Positions 13,122 through 19,473 of a stretch of 22,897 nt of DNA are shown in pieces (the stretch's first letter is position 1; the number at the start of each line of letters is the position of its first letter). The notes below the pieces were generated by a model, which saw only the letters and a list, made by a program, of their open reading frames with translations, did not search any database and was not told the DNA's origin. The DNA comes from Baffinella frigidus. Taxonomy: Eukaryota > Cryptophyceae > Cryptomonadales > Baffinellaceae. The stretch is taken from assembly GCA_026770585.1 (NCBI GenBank), contig MU646305.1:669097-691993 (forward strand). Reading direction: 5' to 3'. The position numbers and the translations under genes are program-made.

Positions 13122-13329
13122 CACTCGAGGCTAGAAATGTGACTATTTTAAAACAGGGATTCTTTTACAAGTCAAGAAGAAAAAAGATGTGTAGTAATTT
13201 TCACACAAATAGGGGCGTTTGGTCACGTATCTGACAGAAATCTGTCAGATACGTGACCAAGCCTGCCCGTGACTGGTACTAAATTTCATAACCTCACATT
13301 TTGAAAACTCTCTCTTCCAGCCTCGAGTG
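13122..13329 (-). mobile_element. MITE family F4, copy 3
   Basis: CACTCGAGGCTAGAAATGTG to CCAGCCTCGAGTG. Intact central palindrome CGTATCTGACAGA pairing with TCTGTCAGATACG, and GTGTAGTAATTTTCACAC. Confidence 0.9.
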
Positions 13330-13349
13330 CTAGGACCATCTTCCATGTA

Positions 13350-13569
13350 CAGGAGTACCTCGCTCATAAGAAACCGACAACCCCCTAGAACCCTACCAGG
13401 GAAGCCTAACCATGAGCCTACTATCCCGTAAGTGCCCATGCCGCCAAATTTGACGGCCAAGAGGTCCTAGGCAGGTCCTGGGGCCCTACCGTAGGGCGTA
13501 TGAGCCTACTGGTCACTTGAGGGATAGGGACCTGGGGGGGGGCGGTTCCGTATGAGCGAGGCACCTCTG
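13350..13569. mobile_element. F6 copy containing a nested F7 copy
   Basis: Outer F6 ends CAGGAGTACCTCGCTCATAA and GAGCGAGGCACCTCTG. At 13424-13524 an F7 element (TCCCGTAAGTGCCC to GGTCACTTGAGGGA) lies between TA dinucleotides, so F7 inserted after F6. Confidence 0.85.
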
Positions 13570-13789
13570 TACTTGCCCCCTTCGCGTCTCTACTCATCCG
13601 CCTCGCAGTCACGCAACACACAAATAGTGTATGTAAAGATGCTGATGAAGAAAAAGAAGACCACGGTTAGTATGTACCGACATAGCCACCAGATTGGTCA
13701 ACGTGCGTCGGATTTCTGCCTTAACGCACAACGCCAGGGGGATCGAAACATCCACTTTTGACATCTTTCAGGCGATGCCCCTTGAACAC
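13570..13789. other. Unassigned spacer
   Basis: About 220 bp without a visible repeat. ORFs in two frames (for example around 13640-13750) have no family signature and no coherent splice context. No gene is called. Confidence 0.45.
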
Positions 13790-13997
13790 GTATTGTCGAA
13801 ATGGGCTCCGCGCGGAAAAAATCGAGGTCAGGTCAGCACCATTTCCCCTTTTTTGCCTTTTTGTGTCATCTTAAGGGTGGGAGATGCTATTTTGAGATAA
13901 AAACCATGCCTAAGATAGCATAAAAGTCATTTTTTTGGAATTTTTCCTGATTTCCTGACCTGTCCTCGATTCCGCGCGAAGCCCATTTCTACAATAC
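13790..13997. mobile_element. MITE family F12
   Basis: GTATTGTCGAAATGGGCTCC, GCGCGGAA and ATCGAGGTCAGGTCAG pair with CTGACCTGTCCTCGAT, TTCCGCGC and GAAGCCCATTTCTACAATAC. Ends of about 45 bp, AT-rich interior. Single copy here. Confidence 0.85.
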
Positions 13998-14231
13998 GTC
14001 AACCACGTAGAATGTGACGTGGATAAGGCGTCGGTTTCCCTCGATCAACCTGGCGTGGTAGCCCACCGTGTTGAGCAGGGTCCTACGTAGTGGAGAAAAG
14101 GAGTTGTTCCCCTCTCTGCAAGGCCGACTTGGGGTCCTGGTGTAGGTGTGTTCAGAAATCGGTGTGGTACGCTGTCGCATGCCCCACCTGAGAACTGCCC
14201 TGGAGCCCGTTTTGCGTCCCTTCGTCCGTCT

Positions 14232-14439
14232 GCACTCATAAGAGAGCGCACGCCCCCTAGGACCACCATCCCTTAAGTGACCAGTAGGCTCATACGCCCT
14301 ACCGTAGGGCCCTAGGACCTGCCTAGGGCTTCCACGGGCGATTATTCAACCCGTTGGTCACTTAAGGGATAGGGCCCGAGGCATCGGCCTACTGTAGGGT
14401 CCTAGGGGGATGTGGTTTCTTAAGAGTGAGGTTTCCCTG
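14232..14439. mobile_element. Second F6 copy with a nested F7
   Basis: Outer element reads GCACTCATAAGAGAG to AAGAGTGAGGTTTCCCTG. 14269-14369 is an F7 copy in reverse orientation. The interrupted site matches the intact F6 sequence CCACCATAGGGCCCTAGG seen at about 11968 and 12410, and the break is at its TA. Confidence 0.82.
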
Positions 14440-14450
14440 TACATTGACTC

Positions 14451-14696
14451 ACAGCGCCTTTTTTGAGGTTGCCGCATACTCCAGGACATCTCACCGACGC
14501 ATCTTTCCGTATTTGAAAAGGGCCACACAGCGGGCAACGAAGGGATTTTCGGTGGATAATCCACCGACGTTCCATTACCGTACCCGTGGGGACCCTCCTA
14601 TGTCCCTGCGGTATTGCCTACCGGTGGGCCCAGGGTCTGATCACTAGGGGGTTGTTCAAAATCTCTTCGAAGTCCAGTGTGTGGATACGTCAACGC
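14451..14696. repeat. Dispersed repeat related to 2080-2170 and 17600-17880
   Basis: Shares CCACACAGCGGGC, ATGTCCCTGCGGTATTGCCT and GTGTGTGGATA-type words, in the same order, with 17684-17870 and partly with 2070-2150. No ORF is supported. Confidence 0.55.
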
Positions 14697-15070
14697 GTGG
14701 GGTGTGTCGGACACAGAAAGGGGTGTTGAGTTTTAACGCTTCGTTTTTTTGTCAGAACCGGTTCTTACGGACGAAGAACCCCTGTGCACTGCCTCACTTC
14801 CGGACACAGAAAAGTTGATTTATTTTGAAACGCTTTGTTGTTATCCGAACCGTTTATTACGGGCGAGGTACCCCTGTGAACTGCCGGTCCTAGGCAGGTC
14901 TTAGGGCCCTACGGTAGGGCGTATGAGCCTACTGGCCACTTGAGGGATATTTAAAAGCGATGCTGCAACGCGTTGGGTGTGGCGGACACAGAAAAGGTTG
15001 TTAATGTTAACGCTTCGTTTTTATCAGAACCGTTTCTTGTGGACGAGGTACCCCGTGTAAACCGCCTCAC
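14697..15070. repeat. Three-unit diverged tandem repeat (about 90-100 bp) with an F7 fragment
   Basis: Each unit reads GGACACAGAAA, then TTAACGCTTCGTTTTT or similar, GAACCGTTTCTT, and a GACGAGGTACCCCTGTG-type end. Units start near 14709, 14794 and 14984. An F7 fragment (14884-14947) lies between units two and three. Confidence 0.75.
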
Positions 15071-15139
15071 TTCGCCTTCTTGGACGCTGCCGCATACTCG
15101 AGGGCATCTCGCCGATACATCTGCGCCCCAGCAACATTT

Positions 15140-15231
15140 GTGAGCCTTGGTCGGACAGGTGATGAGCCTCAATGGTTGACTAATGAAGGTAAGTTCTCTT
15201 TGAGGCTCATCACCTGTCCGACCAAGGCTCA
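15140..15231. mobile_element. Near-perfect short hairpin element F13
   Basis: GTGAGCCTTGGTCGGACAGG then TGATGAGCCTCA pairs with TGAGGCTCATCA and CCTGTCCGACCAAGGCTCAC, with a loop of about 28 nt. AACATTT flanks both ends, fitting a 7-bp target duplication. Both strands start GTGAGC and the loop contains GGTAAGT. Confidence 0.88.
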
Positions 15232-15332
15232 CAACATTTTAGTACCCAATCTGTTCACCCCGAGTTCGAATAAATCTGAGATAACACCGGCATACAGGGG
15301 TTACTCGTAAATATGGACACGCACCGCCTCTA

Positions 15333-15450
15333 CAGGGGTACCTCGCTCATAAGAAACCGCCCCCCCCTGGGACCCTACAGTAGGCCCATGCCTAGGACCC
15401 TATGGCGACCCTAGGGGGGGGGGCAGTTTCTTATGAGCGAGGTACCCCTG
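15333..15450. mobile_element. MITE family F6
   Basis: CAGGGGTACCTCGCTCATAA to CTTATGAGCGAGGTACCCCT, flanked by TA. Last clear copy of the cluster. Confidence 0.9.
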
Positions 15451-15836
15451 TATGATGGTCCTATGCTCCCAGGATTAGTTAGCCCCAGTGTAGGAGCTTA
15501 CGGCAGTGCGGCCTACAGGGGTTACTCGAGAATAAGGCCAAGCACCGCCCTAGGGTCCTACGGTAGGGCTAGTCACAGCCACCCTGGAGGGGACTTGCGG
15601 CCAATCCCGAATAACCCTTTATCGCAAAAGTTGACATGATTTATACCACTAAAATTCATGTCAGACCTTTTTGTACCAGATCCATTCATCACGGGGGCGC
15701 CACATTGTGGCGCCATCTCCAAGGGGAGTTGACTTGAGAATGCTCAAAATACCATAATGTTCCATCCAGGGTGGGGAGCATCGGAAAACTTTAAGGGCGG
15801 CGAGTGTCCTGTATTTCGAGTCACCCCTGCAGGCGG
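15451..15836. other. Repeat-derived spacer
   Basis: Contains CAGGGGTTACTCG (about 15512, as at 15295), CCTAGGGTCCTACGGTAGGG, a perfect palindrome GGCGCCACATTGTGGCGCC (15696-15714), and GGGGAGTTGACTTGAG. No gene is supported. Confidence 0.5.
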
Positions 15837-16017
15837 CCACACGAGGCTATTCATGCGAACAGAATAAAAGGACATTTTAAAATTTGTGGGGAAATGATCA
15901 CGTTTCCGTACGGTCGTCCGTACGGAAACGTGATCAAATGCTGACTTTTGGCGTGTTTCCTGGGCAATAATCCAATAATTAACTTATGAATCTGTTCGCA
16001 TGGATAGCCTCGTGTGG
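15837..16017. mobile_element. MITE family F5, copy 2 (181 bp)
   Basis: Same length and 20-bp ends as 6816-6996, apart from CTATTCATGC for CTATCCATGC at the left. It is the only F5 copy here not next to a gene exon. Confidence 0.92.
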
Positions 16018-16252
16018 GGAGACGGGGTCCAAAGGGTCTGCAGAGCATCCATTCCACCGGGCGAGAAGTTTCATCCCGAAAGATAACTGAATCAGTTCCC
16101 TAATTAGCATTTTCATTTAATTAGGATGCCTAATTGAATTTACTATGCCTTCAACAATTTCTCATATTCACCCTTCCAGTGAAAAGGAACTTGTCCAGTT
16201 ATCTTCCAAGATGAATTGCGCGGGCGCACGAGGCGCTCGTTCCGACTACACC
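16018..16252. other. Unassigned spacer
   Basis: Holds TAATTAG-type imperfect repeats (16097-16135) and AGATAACTGAATCAGTTCC, which pairs loosely with GGAACTTGTCCAGTTATCTT (16187-16206), suggesting a decayed hairpin element. Confidence 0.45.
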
Positions 16253-16454
16253 CACTCGAGGCTAGAAGAGGGAGTATTTTAAATGTGGGGTTGTTAAATT
16301 TAGTACCAGTCACGGGCAGGCTTGGTCACGCAGCTGGGGGAATTCCCCCAGCTACGTGACCAAACGCCCCTATTCGTGTGAAAATTACTGCACGTCTCTT
16401 TTTCCCCTTCACTTGAATCCTGTGTTAAAGTAGTCGCATTTCTAACCTCGAGTG
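16253..16454 (+). mobile_element. MITE family F4, copy 4
   Basis: CACTCGAGGCTAGAAGAGGG to TTTCTAACCTCGAGTG. Same orientation as copy 1. Central palindrome CAGCTGGGGGAATTCCCCCA. Confidence 0.9.
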
Positions 16455-16956
16455 GACAGTTCGTGTGTTACATCCGGCGAAATCGATCCTCTGTTTTTTC
16501 GGAGTCTTTCTATGGGCGTGGGACTGGCTGATGAGTCTTTTCGTGGGAGTAGGGAGTGGGACTGACTGGGGAATGCTTCCGTGGACGAGGGGCGTGTGTA
16601 TGTGCGTGTGAGAGAGGGAGGGGGAGAGAGAAGGAGAGATAGATAGAGAGAGAGACAGAGAGAGAAAGTGAGTGTGTCAGAGAGAGAGGGTGTGTGTGGG
16701 AGAGAGTGCTTTGGGAAGAATACGCGGCCGCACCAAACGGGAGTGGCTGGGGAGGATACCCAGGTTTCGGCGATAGAGCCGCCGGTAAGAGAGAGGACTC
16801 CGAAGCCAAGGTTCACGAGAATCCACCCTCCGAGACCTTCAATGCGGGAGAAACGTTCGTTAATTACGGATCGAAACCAACATGCCCACCACGTATTCCC
16901 CTCCGTTGAGGCCTTCTAAGACTACGACCCACAAACGAGCCCGCGGTGAGGGGGAA
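16455..16956. repeat. GA-rich microsatellite and flank
   Basis: About 16608-16710 is (GA)n with GT steps. Downstream (16740-16915) an open + frame reads NPPSETFNAGETFVNYGSK, faintly like a SET-domain end, with a GTAAGA donor at 16785-16790. No supporting exon was found, so no gene is called. Confidence 0.6.
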
Positions 16957-17096
16957 TTATCCGGGGAAACCTATTTTTCTTTAGTTTGATGGCCACGAAA
17001 ATTACTACACAACTGCTTTAATATTTCTAATAAGAACGAATCGTGTAGTAATTTTCGTGGACCTCAAACTAAAGAAATATAGGTTTCCCCGGATAA
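16957..17096. mobile_element. Family H hairpin, copy g
   Basis: TTATCCGGGGAAACCTATTT pairs with ATATAGGTTTCCCCGGATAA, then TTCTTTAGTTTGA pairs with TCAAACTAAAGAA. Core: CACGAAAATTACTACAC pairs with GTGTAGTAATTTTCGTG. Best example of the family. Confidence 0.92.
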
Positions 17097-17361
17097 GGAA
17101 AGCTCCGTCCATGGGGGAAACAAGCGGCTGAACTCGTCTAGGGATAAAATCACTCCGGGATACATTCCCGTGTAGGATGACCGAAGTGACTTTCCCCCAG
17201 AACTCGCCCGGCCAACGAAGTGGGGTGGTCAGGATCCGGGGCGCCGCAGGTTACAAACGTTTCGTACCACAGCGTCTTAAATTTGTACCACGACCCCGAG
17301 TTACAATCCGGGCGTGTTTGTAACTCGGGGTACAACACGCCCGGACATGAGTAGGTTTCAC
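17097..17361 (-). other. Likely 3' continuation of the membrane-protein gene (unresolved)
   Basis: On the minus strand more than one frame looks coding (TLWYETFVTCGAPDPDHPT from 17275; GVILSLDEFSRLFPPWTELS ending at hairpin g), but no single in-phase splice model is convincing. A double hairpin (ACCCCGAGTTAC at 17293 pairing with 17320-17331; CCGGGCGTGT at 17308 pairing with 17335-17344) fills the intron that would follow exon 4. Confidence 0.35.
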
Positions 17362-17489
17362 GGATTCACTCGGAAAGTGGGGGAGGGCGCGGGGACCTTC
17401 CCACGTCTGGAAGTCTTTTTCCCACTCGATCGAGGGCACCTCCCCTGCCTTGTGCAGCACGCCCGGGGTGTACTTGATCAAGCATGCCC
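17362..17489 (-). CDS. Membrane protein exon 4
   Basis: Acceptor CACTGCAG|GGGCATGC, donor GAATCC|GTGAAA. It encodes ACLIKYTPGVLHKAGEV, PSIEWEKDFQTWEGPR and ALPHFPSES in phase with exon 3. Without splicing the frame stops about 40 codons later. Confidence 0.55.
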
Positions 17490-19041
17490 CTGCAGTGCGG
17501 ACGAGAGAGAGAGAGATTGATAATTTATTGCCAAACAACCAGCGTCAGCGCCGCACATGCTACGCATTGTGCCACTTACTGTACCCCGTGTCGGCCGCTC
17601 ATACGAGCATTTTCCGGATGGATTCTAACTCCACCTCCTACAGTGCGGGCGAACTTCACCATGCGCTTCAAGCTTCCCTTGCCACACAGCGGGCTGCGAA
17701 GCGATTTTATGGGCGAAATTGAGCGACTTTCCGTTAGGACAGTTCCAGGAATCAACCCATGTCCCTACGGATTGCCTACCGCCGGGTCTAAGGATTATCC
17801 ACGTATGAGTTATTCACGAAATTCCGCCGTTGCCCGCTGTGTGGAGTGTTGAGCTACCCCGTGTCGAAACACGGTCGGTTTCCCATGTGCTGCTTGTTCA
17901 GAAAAATCAAGGCAGCCGCGTCGAGAGAATCTCCGACCCCTACACCTACCCCCTCGGGAGAATCGCTGCGCCCTAATCATAAGGATGGCGCTGGGGGTTC
18001 CGTGGGAGCCTAGCTCTGCCTGAGTTTCATTCTGGCTCGTCCTACAGGCTTTATATTTGCCCTTTTGTACTGGATTTCTGCTCTTCAATCCTTATAAGGA
18101 CCAGCCAGGATAAAACTCGGGCAGAGCAAGGGAGCGCACCAGCAGTGGCGGAAATCACGGCGACGAAGAGGTAGAGGCAGAAGCGCGGCAACACGCGCAC
18201 CGTCCCCGAGGAGGCGAGCGCTGAGGCGTATTTCGCGCGCCGGTCCGCCGCGCCGATGAGCGTGACGAGGGACGCGTTGATGACCACGGCTGCGCAGGTG
18301 TAGGGGGTTCACGGGCGGGGATTTGGGGATGGGGTTCAGAGGTGGTGGGGATGGGGGGGCGGAGCAGGGTGGTACGCCTGCAGAGCAGGTGTTTGGTGGC
18401 GGAGAGACGGTAGGCAACGCCGAGAGTGGTCCTATGAGACTCCTGAAACGGTTGACTACACAGCGTGTTCCTCGTACACGCCCAACCTAGATAACTTCTC
18501 CTCCCGGTACAAAAGCTACCCGCAACCAACAGTCGCGGGACTCTCCACCTCGATTAAGCGTACCTGGGAAGGCGAAGACAGCACCGAAGAGCAGGAAGAG
18601 GTTCAGGAACGAGAACGCGAACCCGACCCCGAAGTTCACGAAGAAGCTGCGAATGAGCCTCACCTTGGCGATGCTGCACGGGCGCCGCCACTGTCAGTAT
18701 CAACAGATCCTCCACCTTTGCAGGTAGAATTCTATTCGGTTCTGAGCCCATGACCCTCAGAGCCTGCGAAACGCTGAGCCTGCACAACAGAGCCCATGCA
18801 GCCAAGCGCATCAAACCAGCATCCCGCACCCATGGCCGATCCCGAAACTCGTACCCCCGTGACCCCGGAGGTGCGGTCCTCAACCAAGAAACGACTTGAG
18901 CAAGGACCTCATGGAAGAAAGGATAAGGATCGCGAACAAGGCGATCCCGACCACGGTGATCAGCAGCGCCACCGCGATGCTCGACACCCACGCCGCTTCC
19001 CCCCACCCGATCTCCGTCACATCCGCTGCCGCGTCCCCCAT
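17362..19041 (-). CDS. Unidentified multi-pass membrane protein, at least four exons
   Basis: Exons (minus order) 19041-18908, 18673-18564, 18289-18140 and 17489-17362 join in one frame of 174 codons with GT-AG introns and consistent phases. The start is ATG at 19041, giving MGDAAADVTEIGWGEAAW and then a hydrophobic helix (residues about 19-41, VSSIAVALLITVVGIALFA). A basic turn (AKVRLIR) follows, then a long hydrophobic stretch (55-80, FSFLNLFLLFGAVFAF) running into VVINASLVTLIG, a basic loop (ADRRAKYASALASSGTVR) and a last helix (115-132, LPRFCLYLFVAVISATAG). The tail is soluble and Trp/Glu-rich (IEWEKDFQTWEGPR). I do not recognise the family. The 3' end is unresolved. It is head-to-head with the SAM-domain gene. 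Confidence 0.6.
17490..18012. other. Intron-like region with dispersed repeat
   Basis: Between minus-strand exons 4 and 3. 17600-17880 is related to 14451-14696 (GCCACACAGCGGGC, ATGTCCCTACGGATTGCCTA, GCTGTGTGGAGTG). No exon is supported on either strand. Confidence 0.5.
18013..18127. mobile_element. Hairpin element immediately after the exon 3 donor
   Basis: GCTCTGCCTGAGTTTCATTC and TGGCTCGTCCT pair with AGGACCAGCCA and GGATAAAACTCGGGCAGAGC. It begins 12 bp inside the intron downstream of exon 3 (minus strand). Confidence 0.8.
18140..18289 (-). CDS. Membrane protein exon 3
   Basis: Acceptor CTGCGCAG|CCGTGG, donor GCTG|GTGCGC. It encodes VVINASLVTLIGAADRRAKY and, later, RVLPRFCLYLFVAVISATAG. 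It completes the proline/alanine codons of exon 2 in phase. Confidence 0.65.
18564..18673 (-). CDS. Membrane protein exon 2
   Basis: Acceptor CCCGTGCAG|CATCGCC, donor CCCAG|GTACGC. It encodes SIAKVRLIRSFFVNFG and FAFSFLNLFLLFGAVFAF, strongly hydrophobic. An upstream stop in this frame supports the acceptor. Confidence 0.65.
18908..19041 (-). CDS. Membrane protein exon 1
   Basis: ATG at 19041-19039, 44 codons plus two bases, donor ATGAG|GTCCTT. It encodes the first transmembrane helix. The frame is open upstream of this Met, so an earlier start or exon remains possible. Confidence 0.6.
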
Positions 19042-19293
19042 CCCAGCCACAGCTCGACGAACGACCACAGCCCGGCGATGAGTCACCAAAGTATCTCAGG
19101 CCTCAAAGCGAACCAAATCGGGGGGGTGATTTCCCCCTTTTTTGGTGATAGACAGTCGTTTTTGCCCGGCCCCTGGATGTAAAGGGTTCAAGCTTCAATT
19201 CGACTTGGTCCGCTTTAAGGGTTCGTAGGTGGCGGGGTACGATTTCGTTCCGCGGGAGAAGGAGGGTGTCAAGCCTGCCGCGCGGCTCGAATC
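19042..19293. promoter_or_regulatory. Possible bidirectional promoter region
   Basis: The 252 bp between the proposed minus-strand ATG (19041) and plus-strand ATG (19294) would contain both promoters. Visible only: a GGGGGGTGATTTCCCCCT inverted repeat (about 19124-19141). No TATA box or other motif is claimed. Confidence 0.3.
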
Positions 19294-19473
19294 ATGATGC
19301 AACCAAAACCCCGAGCGATCTCGTTTACTACGAGGCTCGCCCGTGTGGTGATCCTGGTAGCAATCGTCTGGGCCCCTTGCAACACAGCGTTCGTGGTGAA
19401 CATTGCAGGCGGACGAGGCCCCAAGACGGAGATCCGACGGACCAGCCTGCGGCCTGTTTTTCGCCTGCACCAG
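19294..19473 (+). CDS. SAM-protein exon 1 (hydrophobic leader)
   Basis: ATG at 19294, 60 codons, donor CACCAG|GTACAA. The intron would be 87 bp and end GGGAGCAG at 19560. The pyrimidine tract is weak, so this join is uncertain. Confidence 0.45.

Noticed and set aside
16694-16909. Possible SET-domain-like end (GETFVNYGSK)
   Set aside because: A single short similarity, no second motif or coherent exon structure nearby.
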